DNA from: Pseudomonas viridiflava
GTDB taxonomy: Bacteria; Pseudomonadota; Gammaproteobacteria; Pseudomonadales; Pseudomonadaceae
NCBI RefSeq assembly: GCF_900583165.1
Contig: NZ_UTKY01000036.1
Coordinates: 1-64,000, forward strand
DNA length: 64,000 nt
Reading direction: 5' to 3'
The notes beneath the pieces were generated by a model. It was not told where the DNA came from. It ran no database searches and saw only the letters and a program-made list of their open reading frames with translations. Each line of letters starts with the position of its first letter. Positions within the stretch are counted from its first letter, which is position 1. Shown piece after piece: positions 18,956-28,063 of this stretch. Both the position numbers and the translations under genes were made by a program.

Positions 18956-19023
18956 AAGCGGGCTCCCGGGGATTTTTTGTTATTAGAGGTGCAGCAATGG
19001 CAGGCATTGAAATGCAATCAAAC

Positions 19024-19113
19024 TGTGGGAGGGGGCTTGCCCCCGATGGCGGTGCATCAGTCAGCACATCTGTAGCTGACCCACTGCACTCGGGGGCAAG
19101 CCCCCTCCCACAT
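19024..19113. repeat. REPIN between ttuD and glxR
   Basis: Inverted REP copies (TGTGGGAGGGGGCTTGCCCC and its reverse) at both ends of a 90-bp element, inside the operon between two same-strand genes. Confidence 0.85.
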
Positions 19114-19136
19114 CTGATCGCATTTCAGATCAGGGG

Positions 19137-20027
19137 TTACTTGTCGCGGATCGAGAAGTTGGCCATATGTTCCAAGCCCTTGATCAACGCCGAGTGGTCC
19201 CAGTTGCCGCCACCGATTGCGGTGCACGTGCTGAACACCTGCTGCGTACCGGCAGTATTCGGTAAGTTGATCCCCAGCTCCTTGGCCCCGGCCAACGCCA
19301 GGTTCAAATCCTTCTGGTGCAGGTTGATACGGAAACCCGGATCAAAGGTGCCCTTGATCATGCGTTCGCCATGCACTTCCAGAATCTTCGACGAAGCAAA
19401 CCCACCCATCAGCGCTTCACGCACCTTGGCCGGGTCGGCGCCGTTCTTGGCGGCGAACAGCAGTGCTTCGGCCACCGCCTGGATGTTCAGCGCCACGATG
19501 ATCTGGTTAGCCACCTTGGCGGTCTGGCCGTCACCATTGCCACCCACCAGGGTGATGTTCTTGCCCATCGCCTGGAACAGCGGCAAAGCGCGTTCAAAGG
19601 TGTGTGGCTCGCCGCCGATCATGATGCTCAGGGTGCCGGCCTTGGCGCCGACTTCACCGCCGGACACCGGGGCGTCGAGGTATTGCGCGCCGGTCTCGTT
19701 GACCTTGGCCGCGAAGGCCTTGGTGGCGGTGGGGGAGATCGAGCTCATGTCGATCACCACTTTGTTTGGCGAAAGGCCGGCGGCCACACCATCGGCGCGG
19801 AACAGCACGTCATCGACTTGTGGGGTGTCTGGCACCATGACGATGATGAATTCGGCTTCCTGGGCGACTTGCTGGGGGCTGGCCAGGGCGATGGCGCCGG
19901 CGTCGATCAGGGCTTGTGGGGCCTTGCCATGGTGTTCGGAGAGAAACAGTTGGTGACCTGCTTTTTGCAGGTTGGCGGCCATGGGTTGGCCCATGATGCC
20001 GGTGCCGATAAATCCGATTTTAGCCAT
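19137..20027 (-). CDS. glxR: Tartronate semialdehyde reductase GlxR
   Basis: A 296-aa beta-hydroxyacid dehydrogenase. The N-terminal NAD(P) fold reads GFIGTGIMGQPMAANL (residues 5-20), the substrate segment is DAPVSGGEVGA, and the catalytic lysine region is GQTAKVANQIIVALN. It reduces tartronate semialdehyde from Gcl to D-glycerate. The start ATG at 20027 has AGGAT upstream; the longer frame would run into a REPIN. It lies between hyi and ttuD, separated from each by REPINs but on the same strand. Confidence 0.93.
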   Translation of the reverse strand: MAKIGFIGTGIMGQPMAANLQKAGHQLFLSEHHGKAPQALIDAGAIALASPQQVAQEAEFIIVMVPDTPQVDDVLFRADGVAAGLSPNKVVIDMSSISPTATKAFAAKVNETGAQYLDAPVSGGEVGAKAGTLSIMIGGEPHTFERALPLFQAMGKNITLVGGNGDGQTAKVANQIIVALNIQAVAEALLFAAKNGADPAKVREALMGGFASSKILEVHGERMIKGTFDPGFRINLHQKDLNLALAGAKELGINLPNTAGTQQVFSTCTAIGGGNWDHSALIKGLEHMANFSIRDK

Positions 20028-20061
20028 GATGAAATCCTCTTGTCCGTGCACCCCAGACCCA

Positions 20062-20152
20062 GTGTGGGAGGGGGCTTGCCCCCGATAGCGGTGTGTCAGG
20101 CGAATGTGTATTGACTGGTTCGCCGCCATCGGGGGCAAGCCCCCTCCCACAT
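20062..20152. repeat. REPIN between glxR and hyi
   Basis: GTGTGGGAGGGGGCTTGCCC and its inverted copy bound a 91-bp element between two genes of the same operon. Confidence 0.85.
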
Positions 20153-20171
20153 GGGTTTGGTGGTGTGTTTG

Positions 20172-20954
20172 TTAGATGGCGTTGTGGGTTTTGAGCCAGC
20201 CCAATCCGGCTTCGGTGGTGGTCAGCGGTTTGTATTCGCAACCCACCCAACCCTGGTAACCAATGCGGTCCAGATGCTCAAACAGGAACCGATAGTTGAT
20301 CTCGCCAGTCCCCGGCTCATTGCGCCCAGGGTTGTCCGCCAGCTGAATGTGGTTGATCTCACACAGGTGTGCGGCCATGGTGCGGGCCAGATCGCCTTCC
20401 ATGATTTGCATGTGATAGATGTCGTATTGCAGGAACAGGTTGGCGCTGCCCACCTGCTCGCGGATCGACAAGGCCTGCGCGGTGTTGTTCAGGTAGAAAC
20501 CCGGGATGTCGCGGGTGTTGATCATCTCCATCACCAGCTTGATACCCGCCGCCTGCAGCTTGTCGGCCGCGTACTTGAGGTTGGCGACGAAGGTGTCTTC
20601 CAGGACTTGATCGTCTACACCCTGCGGCCGAATCCCCGCCAGGCAGTTGATCTGGGTGTTACCCAGCACTTGTGCGTAGGCGATGGCCAGCTTGACCCCG
20701 GCACGGAACTCCTCGACCCGATCCGGGTGGCACGCCAGGCCGCGTTCGCCCTTGGCCCAGTCGCCGGCCGGCAGGTTGAACAGCACTTGGGTCAGCCCGT
20801 TGGCGTCCAGCTGCGCCTTGATTTCAGCCGAGCTGAATTCATACGGGAACAGATACTCCACACCTTCGAAGCCCGCATCGGCGGCCGCTTTGAAGCGAGC
20901 GAGAAAGTCCTGCTCGGTAAACAGCATGGACAGGTTGGCGGCAAAGCGCGGCAT
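20172..20954 (-). CDS. hyi: Hydroxypyruvate isomerase Hyi
   Basis: A 260-aa TIM-barrel isomerase interconverting hydroxypyruvate and tartronate semialdehyde. Family segments are MPRFAANLSMLFTE at the N-terminus, GFEGVEYLFPYE, LVMEMINTRDIPGFYL (metal-binding Glu), QYDIYHMQIMEGD and GEINYRFLFEHLD. The ATG at 20954 is 11 nt after the gcl stop. It gives the gcl operon flexibility to use hydroxypyruvate. Confidence 0.92.
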   Translation of the reverse strand: MPRFAANLSMLFTEQDFLARFKAAADAGFEGVEYLFPYEFSSAEIKAQLDANGLTQVLFNLPAGDWAKGERGLACHPDRVEEFRAGVKLAIAYAQVLGNTQINCLAGIRPQGVDDQVLEDTFVANLKYAADKLQAAGIKLVMEMINTRDIPGFYLNNTAQALSIREQVGSANLFLQYDIYHMQIMEGDLARTMAAHLCEINHIQLADNPGRNEPGTGEINYRFLFEHLDRIGYQGWVGCEYKPLTTTEAGLGWLKTHNAI

Positions 20955-20964
20955 AAGGTTCTCC

Positions 20965-22740
20965 TTAATCGAGCAGGGAAATGGCAGTCGGGGCGTCGTT
21001 GCCCACCAATGCCAGATCTTCGAATTCATTGACGGCGTTGATCTCGGTGCCCATCGAAATATTGGTCACGCGCTCCAGAATAATCTCAACGATGACCGGA
21101 ACCTTGAATTCTTCGATCATTTCCTGAGCCTTGCGCAGTGCCGGCTGGATCTGGCCCGGCTCGAACACACGCAGGGCCTTGCAACCCAGGCCTTCGGCGA
21201 CAGCGACATGGTCGACGCCATAGCCGTTCAGTTCGGGTGCGTTGAGGTTGTCGAAAGACAGCTGCACGCAGTAGTCCATTTCAAACCCGCGCTGCGCCTG
21301 ACGGATCAACCCCAGGTAGGAGTTGTTCACCACCACGTGGATGTATGGCAGCTTGAACTGCGCGCCCACGGCCAGCTCTTCGATCATGAACTGGAAGTCA
21401 TAGTCGCCCGACAGCGCCACCACTTTGCGGCTCGGGTCAGCCTTGACCACACCGAGTGCGGCAGGGATGGTCCAACCCAGTGGGCCCGCCTGGCCGCAGT
21501 TGATCCAGTGGCGCGGCTTGTACACATGCAGGAATTGCGCGCCGGCAATCTGCGACAGGCCGATGGTGCTGACGTAGCAGGTGTCTTTGCCGAACACCTG
21601 GTTCATCTCTTCGTAGACGCGTTGCGGCTTGACCGGCACGTTGTCGAAGTGGGTCTTGCGGTGCAGGGTGGCTTTACGCTGCTGGCAGTCATTGAGCCAG
21701 GCGCTGCGGTCCTTGAGCTTGCCGGCGGCTTTCCACTCGCGGGCGACTTCAATGAACATCGTCAGGGCAGAGCCTGCGTCGGAAACGATGCCAAGGTCCG
21801 GGGTGAACACGCGGCCAATCTGCGTCGGTTCGATGTCGACGTGAATGAATTTGCGGCCTTCGGTGTACACCTCAACCGAACCGGTGTGGCGGTTGGCCCA
21901 GCGGTTGCCGATGCCCAGTACCACGTCCGACTTGAGCATCGTCGCGTTGCCATAACGGTGAGAGGTTTGCAGGCCGACCATGCCCACCATCTGCGGGTGA
22001 TCGTCGGGGATGGTGCCCCAGCCCATCAGGGTCGGGATCACCGGGATGCCGGTCAGCTCGGCGAATTCCACCAGCAATTCGCTGGCGTCGGCGTTGATCA
22101 CGCCGCCGCCGCTCACCAGCAGTGGGCGTTCAGCCTGATCCAGCAGGGCCAGGGCTTTTTCAACCTGGATACGGGTGGCCAGTGGCTTGGCCAGCGGCAG
22201 CGGCTGATAAGCGTCGATATCGAATTCGATCTCGGCCATCTGCACATCGAACGGCAGGTCGATCAGCACCGGGCCAGGGCGGCCGGAGCGCATTTCATAG
22301 AAGGCTTTCTGGAAGGCATACGGCACCTGGCCGGGTTCCAGAACGGTGGTCGCCCACTTGGTCACCGGCTTGACGATGCTGGTGATATCAACGGCCTGGA
22401 AATCTTCCTTGTGCATCCGTGCACGGGGCGCTTGGCCGGTGATGCACAGGATCGGGATCGAATCCGCCGAGGCGCTGTACAGGCCCGTGACCATGTCGGT
22501 GCCCGCCGGGCCCGAGGTGCCGATGCACACGCCGATATTGCCGGCCTTGGTGCGGGTGTAACCCTCGGCCATGTGGGAGGCGCCTTCAACGTGGCGAGCA
22601 AGGACGTGATCGATGCCACCCACCTTCTGCAAGGCCGAGTACAGCGGGTTGATCGCGGCGCCTGGGATACCGAAGGCGGTGTCCACGCCTTCACGGCGCA
22701 TTACCAGAACGGCGGCTTCGATTGCTCTCATTTTGCTCAT
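20965..22740 (-). CDS. gcl: Glyoxylate carboligase Gcl
   Basis: A 591-aa thiamine-diphosphate enzyme condensing two glyoxylates to tartronate semialdehyde and CO2. The N-terminal [15 protein letters not shown] lacks the catalytic Glu of other ThDP enzymes, the known Gcl signature. A central Rossmann-like domain and a C-terminal ThDP motif ([17 protein letters not shown], then [12 protein letters not shown]) follow. It is the first gene of gcl-hyi-glxR-ttuD-pykA, which converts glyoxylate to pyruvate. A divergent gap carrying two TTGTATACAA palindromes separates it from glcG. Confidence 0.96.
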   Translation of the reverse strand: MSKMRAIEAAVLVMRREGVDTAFGIPGAAINPLYSALQKVGGIDHVLARHVEGASHMAEGYTRTKAGNIGVCIGTSGPAGTDMVTGLYSASADSIPILCITGQAPRARMHKEDFQAVDITSIVKPVTKWATTVLEPGQVPYAFQKAFYEMRSGRPGPVLIDLPFDVQMAEIEFDIDAYQPLPLAKPLATRIQVEKALALLDQAERPLLVSGGGVINADASELLVEFAELTGIPVIPTLMGWGTIPDDHPQMVGMVGLQTSHRYGNATMLKSDVVLGIGNRWANRHTGSVEVYTEGRKFIHVDIEPTQIGRVFTPDLGIVSDAGSALTMFIEVAREWKAAGKLKDRSAWLNDCQQRKATLHRKTHFDNVPVKPQRVYEEMNQVFGKDTCYVSTIGLSQIAGAQFLHVYKPRHWINCGQAGPLGWTIPAALGVVKADPSRKVVALSGDYDFQFMIEELAVGAQFKLPYIHVVVNNSYLGLIRQAQRGFEMDYCVQLSFDNLNAPELNGYGVDHVAVAEGLGCKALRVFEPGQIQPALRKAQEMIEEFKVPVIVEIILERVTNISMGTEINAVNEFEDLALVGNDAPTAISLLD

Positions 22741-22767
22741 GATTTTGGTGCCTCTTGCGTTTTGTAA

Positions 22768-22777
22768 TTGTATACAA
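22768..22777. promoter_or_regulatory. TTGTATACAA operator, gcl-proximal
   Basis: A perfect 10-bp palindrome just downstream of the deduced gcl promoter, where a bound repressor would block transcription. The sequence resembles operators of FadR-subfamily GntR regulators. An identical copy is at 22896-22905. Confidence 0.55.
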
Positions 22778-22792
22778 GTGGTGTCTGGTCAA

Positions 22793-22822
22793 AGTGTATT
22801 CACGGCGGGCTGCCTAGGTCAA
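22793..22822 (-). promoter_or_regulatory. Candidate sigma-70 promoter of gcl
   Basis: On the minus strand TTGACC (22817-22822) and TACACT (22793-22798) are separated by 18 bp. This places the start of transcription near 22786, about 45 nt before the gcl ATG. Confidence 0.45.
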
Positions 22823-22895
22823 TCCATTTTATGGGTGAGCCTTTGCGTTCGTCGGAAGGCATTTTTTCGACGTATGGAAGCTTTGTGCGAAAATA

Positions 22896-22905
22896 TTGTA
22901 TACAA
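22896..22905. promoter_or_regulatory. TTGTATACAA operator, glcG-proximal
   Basis: An identical palindrome to that at 22768-22777, 128 bp away, on the glcG side of the divergent region. The paired copies suggest joint control of gcl and glcG by one dimeric regulator. Confidence 0.5.
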
Positions 22906-22996
22906 AAACAAATGTCATTGTGTTCTATTTGTTTGATCGAGCATCTGATCATTCAGATCTCCACCGCATTCCCAATAACAAAAGAAGGACGGCACC

Positions 22997-23437
22997 ATGA
23001 GCGCTTTAACCTTGAAAATTGCTACCCAACTGGCCAGCCAGGCCCTTACCGCAGGGCGCACCATTTCAGCGGCGCCGTTGACCATCGCCGTACTCGACAG
23101 CGGCGGCCACTTGGTCACCCTTCAGCGCGAAGACGGCGCCAGCCTGCTGCGCCCGCAGATCGCCATCGGCAAGGCCTGGGGCGCGATAGCCCTGGGCAAG
23201 GGCTCGCGCCTGTTGGCGCTCGACGCGCAGCAACGGCCGGCGTTTATCGCGGCGTTGAACAGCCTGGGGCAGGGCAGCGTGGTGCCGGCGCCAGGTGGAG
23301 TGTTGATTCGGGATCAGCAGGGCGTGGTGTTGGGGGCGATCGGCATCAGCGGGGATACGTCGGATATTGATGAGCAGTGCGCGATTACGGCGATCGAGGG
23401 GGTGGGGTTGTTGGCGGATGCGGGGGTGTCGGCTTGA
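22997..23437 (+). CDS. GlcG/HbpS family protein
   Basis: A 146-aa protein of the GlcG/HbpS (DUF336) family. The core is readable as ISAAPLTIAVLDSGGHLVTLQREDGA, IAIGKAWGAIALGKGS, and the C-terminal PAPGGVLIRDQQGVVLGAIGISGDTSDIDE. The biochemical role is unsettled; relatives sit with glycolate/glyoxylate genes or bind heme. Here it is divergent from gcl and shares its operator region. The ATG at 22997 has AAAGAAGGA upstream. Confidence 0.88.
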   Translation: MSALTLKIATQLASQALTAGRTISAAPLTIAVLDSGGHLVTLQREDGASLLRPQIAIGKAWGAIALGKGSRLLALDAQQRPAFIAALNSLGQGSVVPAPGGVLIRDQQGVVLGAIGISGDTSDIDEQCAITAIEGVGLLADAGVSA

Positions 23438-23460
23438 TTTTTTGCTGACTGTCAGGGCCT

Positions 23461-23544
23461 CATCGGGGGCAAGCGCCCTCCCACATTAAACCGTGTTCCA
23501 AGGGGTGTACCCGGTCGAGTGTGAGAGGGGGCTTGCCCCCGATT
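23461..23544. repeat. REP pair, opposite orientation
   Basis: Two REP copies (23461-23486 and 23519-23544) face away from each other. The first has AGCGCCCTCCCAC instead of AGCCCCCTCCCAC, and the second GTGAGAGGGGG. It lies between the 3' ends of glcG and the TetR gene. Confidence 0.75.
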
Positions 23545-23564
23545 GGCACAGGCACCTCGGTTTT

Positions 23565-24170
23565 TCAGTCCGGCTCACACCCTTTCAACACCAGCCGAAT
23601 AATGGTCAGCGCCGCCGCCTCATAGTCAGCCTCATCCAGCTTCGCCTTCCCGGTCACCGCCGAAATCTGCCAGTCAAAATCGGCATAGGTCTGGGTCGCT
23701 GCCCAAATACTGAACATCAGGTGGTTGGGGTCAATGGCCGCGATCAGGCCGCGATCTACCCAGCTTTGGATGCACGCGATGTTGTGCTTGGCCTGGGCGT
23801 TCAGCTGTTCGACCTGCTCGGCGCTGAGGTGCGGCGCGCCGTGCATGATTTCGCTCGCGAACACTTTGGAAGCAAACGGCAGGTCGCGGGAGATGCGGAT
23901 TTTCGAGCGGATGTAATTGCTGAGTACTTCTTGGGGGGCGCCCTCGGGATTAAACGGCGTTGAGGCGGCCAGGATCGGCTCGATAATGCTTTCGAGCACC
24001 TCGCGGTAGAGGTTGTCCTTGGACTTGAAGTAGTAATAGACATTGGGCTTGGGCAGCCCGGCCTTGGCGGCGATGTCGCTGGTTTTGGTCGCGGCGAAGC
24101 CCTTGTCGGCAAACTCCTCGCTCGCCGCCCGCAGGATTTTTTCTTTGTTGCGCTCGCGAATGCTGCTCAT
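23565..24170 (-). CDS. TetR family regulator, RutR-like
   Basis: A 201-aa TetR-type repressor. The N-terminal helix-turn-helix is clear: [20 protein letters not shown], then [20 protein letters not shown] and [11 protein letters not shown]. The C-terminal ligand domain resembles the RutR/YcdC group (pyrimidine or purine-linked). The ATG at 24170 begins [11 protein letters not shown]. It lies convergent to glcG next to the gcl cluster, but the TTGTATACAA operators there look more like GntR sites, so its target is open. Confidence 0.85.
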   Translation of the reverse strand: MSSIRERNKEKILRAASEEFADKGFAATKTSDIAAKAGLPKPNVYYYFKSKDNLYREVLESIIEPILAASTPFNPEGAPQEVLSNYIRSKIRISRDLPFASKVFASEIMHGAPHLSAEQVEQLNAQAKHNIACIQSWVDRGLIAAIDPNHLMFSIWAATQTYADFDWQISAVTGKAKLDEADYEAAALTIIRLVLKGCEPD

Positions 24171-24303
24171 AAACCAGGTGATTCCTTGCCAAGACCGGCG
24201 GTTGCGCATGGTAGCACCGGCTATCCGCGAGCCTCAACAATGCACCCGCAATGCTCTGCGCCGCGCTATGCTCGGCTTATCCCCCCTTACGGAAGTCCGA
24301 TTT

Positions 24304-25218
24304 ATGGCAGGAAGCAGCTTGTTGGTGTTAATCGACGATATCGCCGCAGTCCTCGATGACGTTGCCCTGATGACAAAAATGGCCGCGAAGAAGACCGCCG
24401 GCGTGCTCGGTGATGATCTGGCGCTTAATGCCCAACAGGTTTCCGGTGTGCGCGCCGAGCGCGAAATTCCCGTGGTGTGGGCGGTTGCCAAGGGCTCATT
24501 CATTAATAAATTGATCCTGGTGCCCACCGCGCTATTGATCAGCGCATTCGCGCCTTGGGCGGTGACGCCGTTGTTGATGATCGGTGGTGCTTACCTGTGT
24601 TTCGAGGGCTTTGAAAAACTTGCGCATAAGTTCCTCCACAGCAAGGACGAAGATAAGGCCGAGCACGCGCAACTGGTCGAAGCCGTGGCCGATCCGGCCA
24701 CCGACCTGGTGGCTTTCGAAAAGAACAAGATCAAAGGCGCGATCCGCACCGACTTCATCCTCTCCGCCGAAATCATCGCCATCACCCTCGGCACCGTGGC
24801 TGACGCGCCCTTGATGCAACAGGTGATCGTGCTGTCTGGCATTGCTATCGTCATGACCGTCGGTGTCTATGGGCTGGTGGCGGGCATCGTTAAGTTGGAC
24901 GACCTGGGCCTGTGGCTGAGCCAGAAACCCGGCCAGATCGCGCGCAGTATCGGCGGCGCGATTTTGCGTGCGGCGCCGTACATGATGAAGAGCCTGTCGG
25001 TGATTGGCACGGCGGCGATGTTCCTGGTGGGTGGCGGGATTCTCACCCACGGCGTGCCGTTGGTGCATCACTGGATCGAGACCGTCAGCCAAGGTGCGGG
25101 TGGGCTGGCGTGGTTGGTGCCGGTGCTGCTGAATGGGGTGGCGGGGATTATCGCGGGAGCCGTCGTACTGGTGCTGGTCAGCGTGCTTGGCAAAGCCTGG
25201 AAAGCTGTTAAACACTGA
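24304..25218 (+). CDS. DUF808 (YedI-like) membrane protein
   Basis: A 304-aa integral membrane protein of the DUF808/YedI family. The N-terminal family segment is [21 protein letters not shown] then [19 protein letters not shown], followed by about six hydrophobic segments starting near residue 72. Function is not established. The ATG at 24304 is divergent from the TetR gene. It is a single gene ending at a strong terminator. Confidence 0.88.
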   Translation: MAGSSLLVLIDDIAAVLDDVALMTKMAAKKTAGVLGDDLALNAQQVSGVRAEREIPVVWAVAKGSFINKLILVPTALLISAFAPWAVTPLLMIGGAYLCFEGFEKLAHKFLHSKDEDKAEHAQLVEAVADPATDLVAFEKNKIKGAIRTDFILSAEIIAITLGTVADAPLMQQVIVLSGIAIVMTVGVYGLVAGIVKLDDLGLWLSQKPGQIARSIGGAILRAAPYMMKSLSVIGTAAMFLVGGGILTHGVPLVHHWIETVSQGAGGLAWLVPVLLNGVAGIIAGAVVLVLVSVLGKAWKAVKH

Positions 25219-25229
25219 AATCGAGGGTG

Positions 25230-25264
25230 AAAAAAAGGCCATTCAATCGAATGGCCTTTTTTTT
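25230..25264. terminator. Bidirectional terminator
   Basis: AAAAAAAGGCCATTC-AATC-GAATGGCCTTTTTTTT, shared by the DUF808 gene (+) and mlaA (-), which ends at 25276. Confidence 0.92.
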
Positions 25265-25275
25265 GTGGTGCATGA

Positions 25276-26064
25276 TTATTCGGCAATCTGCAACTTGCGC
25301 GACTCCGTGTAGATGTAGCGCACCTTCTCATACTCGAACGGCGAGTTCATCTGGCCGTAACGGAAGCTGGTCTGGTAACGCCTGTCGACGGCGCGCAGGG
25401 CCCAGATTTCCGGGTGGTTGGAACTGACTTCAGCCACATTGAGGAAGTTGATCTGCGTCTCAGCGGTGTAGTCGACGATCAGCCCGGTGGTGTCGCGCAG
25501 GTTGGACGGGCCGAACACCGGTAGCACCAGGTACGCGCCGCCAGGTACGCCGTAGAAGCCCAGGGTCTGGCCGAAGTCTTCGCTCTGGCGCGGCAGGCCC
25601 ATGGCGGTAGCCGGGTCCCACAGGCCGGCGATGCCGATGGTGGTGTTGACCAGCAGGCGGCCGGTGGTTTCCAGGGAACGGTGGCCTTTGAGTTGCAGCA
25701 GGCTGTTCAACAGGTTGGGCACGTCGCCCAGGTTGTTGAAGAAGTTGCTCACACCGGTGCGCAGGAAGCTTGGGGTCACGTAGGTGTAGCCGTTGACGAC
25801 GGGCAGGAACACCCATTGGTCGAAGCGGTAGTTGAAGTGGTAGACGCGACGGTTCCAGGCCTCGAGCGGGTCGTAGACGTTGAGTGCAGTGAGCGTCGAG
25901 CGCTCGAACTCACGCTGGTCCAAGCCGGGATTGAACTTGAGCTTGGTCAGCGGTTGCTTGAAGCCGTCGGCGCCCACCACGGTGGGTTCGTGAGCCTTGC
26001 TGTTATCGGCATTGGCCACGCCTGCGCACATCATTGCGGCAAGCAGCAGAAGATATTTAGCCAC
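25276..26064 (-). CDS. mlaA: MlaA/VacJ family outer-membrane lipid asymmetry protein
   Basis: A 262-aa MlaA family protein. The core is readable: DPLEAWNRRVYHFNYRFDQW, YTYVTPSFLRTGVSNFFNNL, GDVPNLLNSLLQLK, DFGQTLGFYGVPGGAYLVLP. MlaA removes phospholipids from the outer leaflet of the outer membrane, passing them to MlaC. The N-terminus (MAKYLLLLAAMMCAGVANA) has a signal peptide but no consensus lipobox, so it may be cut by signal peptidase I rather than lipidated. The start is GTG at 26064, overlapping the upstream hydrolase stop by 8 nt; no in-frame ATG precedes it. Confidence 0.9.
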   Translation of the reverse strand: MAKYLLLLAAMMCAGVANADNSKAHEPTVVGADGFKQPLTKLKFNPGLDQREFERSTLTALNVYDPLEAWNRRVYHFNYRFDQWVFLPVVNGYTYVTPSFLRTGVSNFFNNLGDVPNLLNSLLQLKGHRSLETTGRLLVNTTIGIAGLWDPATAMGLPRQSEDFGQTLGFYGVPGGAYLVLPVFGPSNLRDTTGLIVDYTAETQINFLNVAEVSSNHPEIWALRAVDRRYQTSFRYGQMNSPFEYEKVRYIYTESRKLQIAE

Positions 26065-27355
26065 GGAAGAACTCCAGCATGGCGTCGGCGTTGACGCGGT
26101 AATTAAGGTTGCCGCAGTGGCCGCCCAGCGGGTAGACGGTCAAGCGATCGCCGAAGGTTTCACGCAGGAAACCCAGGTCGCCAGGGCCGAGGATCACGTC
26201 GTCGGCGTTGTGCATGACCGCGATTTTCGGGCTGGTGTGCAGGTAGTCCTTGAGGGCGTACAAGCTCACTTGGTCGACCAGTTGCAACAGGCTTCCGCCG
26301 TCGGAGCGCGCGCGCCACATCGGAATCACTTGTTCGGTGAGGTAGCAATCGAAGTCGCATTGCAGCGCACGCTTGAGGAACGGCGTGAGGCTGGTGCCTT
26401 CGGTGATCGGGTGCTTGGGCGGGATGATCAGGCCGCGGCGGTTGATCAGGTCCGAGGTAAAGGCAATGTCGGCCGCCGAGAAGCGGAACGAGGTGCCGAT
26501 CAGCATGGCCATCTGCTCGTTGGTCAAGTGCTGCTTGGATTGCTGGAAGTCATAGAGCAGGGCGTCGTTAAGGTCGATATAGCCCTTTTGCTGGAAGTAG
26601 CGCGTCAGTTTGTTCAGCACCAGCTCATAGAAGGTGGTGGAGTTATTGATGCCCTTGACCTCGGTTTGCACCAGCTTGTCGAGGTTGGTGATCGAGGTGT
26701 AGAGGTTGACCGGCGGGTTGAGCAGCAAGACTTTCTTGAAGTTGAAGCTGCGGCGAGTCTCGTCCAGTTTGGCCACGAAGGCTGCGTCCAGGCCGCCGAG
26801 GCTGTAGCCGGTGAGATAGAAGTCGGTCACTGGCAACGAAGCGTTCTGCGCGCGCACCGCTTGCATCACGCGGTACATGTCTTCGGCGTCTTCCTGGGTG
26901 ATCCCCGGAGTGGCGAAGCGCGAGGCAGCGCTGATGAAGTCGAAGCTGGTGGGCGATGACAGCTGCACCACGTGGTAACCGGCCTGGTAATACAGCTTTT
27001 TCAGGTATTCGTTGATGCTGCTGTCAAATCGTGCACCGGTGCCTGCGATCAGGAAAATCAGCGGCGCAGCGCGATCCTGTTTGGCGATGCGGTAGGTGAG
27101 CTTTTTTACTGCCCAGAAGTTGTCCGGCAGGCTGAACTCACGCTCGGGGCGCATATTCAGGGTGTAGTCGGACTGGTTGATCTGGTCGTCGCTGGGCAAC
27201 GTCGGCCGAAGGTCCGGCGGCGTAGTGGCGATGGTCGCTTCAAACGGGTTGGTCAAAGGGTAGCCATAGCTGGCTTGGTCGATGTCGACGGCCAGTGCTG
27301 ACGCACTCAGAAAAAGGCTGCCCAGTAAGGCAGCACAGCGCAAGGAACGGAGCAT
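26057..27355 (-). CDS. Exported alpha/beta hydrolase coupled to mlaA
   Basis: A 432-aa protein with a signal peptide (cleavage after ALA, about residue 22) and an alpha/beta hydrolase fold. The nucleophile elbow is GYSLGG (about residue 248-253 region of the fold), an acid candidate is in HNADDVILGPGD, and a catalytic histidine candidate is in PLGGHCGNLNY near the C-terminus. Relatives are sometimes annotated as serine/threonine kinase, for which I see no motif. Overlap with mlaA suggests a periplasmic lipid-related role, for example a phospholipase or thioesterase; this is inference. Confidence 0.75.
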   Translation of the reverse strand: MLRSLRCAALLGSLFLSASALAVDIDQASYGYPLTNPFEATIATTPPDLRPTLPSDDQINQSDYTLNMRPEREFSLPDNFWAVKKLTYRIAKQDRAAPLIFLIAGTGARFDSSINEYLKKLYYQAGYHVVQLSSPTSFDFISAASRFATPGITQEDAEDMYRVMQAVRAQNASLPVTDFYLTGYSLGGLDAAFVAKLDETRRSFNFKKVLLLNPPVNLYTSITNLDKLVQTEVKGINNSTTFYELVLNKLTRYFQQKGYIDLNDALLYDFQQSKQHLTNEQMAMLIGTSFRFSAADIAFTSDLINRRGLIIPPKHPITEGTSLTPFLKRALQCDFDCYLTEQVIPMWRARSDGGSLLQLVDQVSLYALKDYLHTSPKIAVMHNADDVILGPGDLGFLRETFGDRLTVYPLGGHCGNLNYRVNADAMLEFFRG

Positions 27356-27590
27356 GACTTAATCCCTAGGAGGAAACGTGCTTAATGAAGTTCGCAGGCT
27401 ATGACCACCGCGTCGCTGCCGAAGTGCCAGCACTCGGCACGAAAAGTCGGAAAAAACGTCGGAATCGGGGTAATAGTAGCCAGACGATACACTTTGCCAC
27501 GCTTTGATGAACACTAATTGTGTGTTTGCGCCTTGCTAACGGCCGCCGGGGCATTAAGCTGAGCGCCGTTTTTGCCTATCGGAGTACCCC

Positions 27591-27959
27591 ATGTCCCGTC
27601 GCTTGCCGCTGATTTTGTTGCTTATCGCGCTGCCGCTATGGCTGGCCGCCAGTTATGGCGCGCGCTATGGCTTTATGGAGGATGGCAGTTGGGTGGGCAT
27701 CTGCGCCGACGAAGCCAGCCGCTGGGAATGCCAGTTGCGCGGGAACCTGGGCTGGATGATTCACTTCAAGGTGCTGGGCTGGGCGGCGCTGATCAGCTCG
27801 GTACTGGCGTTTATCGTGCCGGGTCGCGCGGGGTGGGGGTTGGCGGTGCTGGGGATGGTGTTCGGGTTGCCGGCGCTGGCGTTGTACAACACGACTTTTG
27901 CGGTGTTTGCGGTGGTGATTGCGGGGTTGCGGTTGGTCAGGAAGCCTCGCGGCGTCTGA
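27591..27959 (+). CDS. Small membrane protein, unknown
   Basis: A 122-aa protein with four hydrophobic segments (about residues 5-22, 55-75, 77-95, 97-115) and a cysteine pair in the first loop (GICADEASRWECQLR). I do not recognise the family. GGAG lies 7-8 nt upstream of the ATG. The 235-bp divergent region to the hydrolase gene shows no clear promoter to me. Confidence 0.65.
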   Translation: MSRRLPLILLLIALPLWLAASYGARYGFMEDGSWVGICADEASRWECQLRGNLGWMIHFKVLGWAALISSVLAFIVPGRAGWGLAVLGMVFGLPALALYNTTFAVFAVVIAGLRLVRKPRGV

Positions 27960-27967
27960 TAGGACCT

Positions 27968-28055
27968 CATCGGGGGCAAGCCCCCTCCCACATTTTGACT
28001 GTATTCACAAATCAATATGTGGGAGGGGGCTTGTCGGGTCGCCGCATCGCCCCGA
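27968..28055. repeat. REP pair, second copy interrupted
   Basis: A normal REP at 27968-27993 is followed by one at 28017-28055 whose palindrome is split by about 16 bp (28034-28049) between GGGCTTG and CCCCGAT. Confidence 0.75.
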
Positions 28056-28063
28056 TAGCGATA

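Noticed and set aside
20683..22767. 694-aa open frame on the plus strand opposite gcl/hyi
   Set aside because: It is antisense to two well-supported genes, lacks family motifs and has the low-complexity His/Gln/Val-rich look of a GC-rich shadow frame.
26057..27355. Serine/threonine protein kinase annotation sometimes used for this family
   Set aside because: No kinase motifs (no HRD, DFG or glycine loop); the GYSLGG elbow supports an alpha/beta hydrolase.
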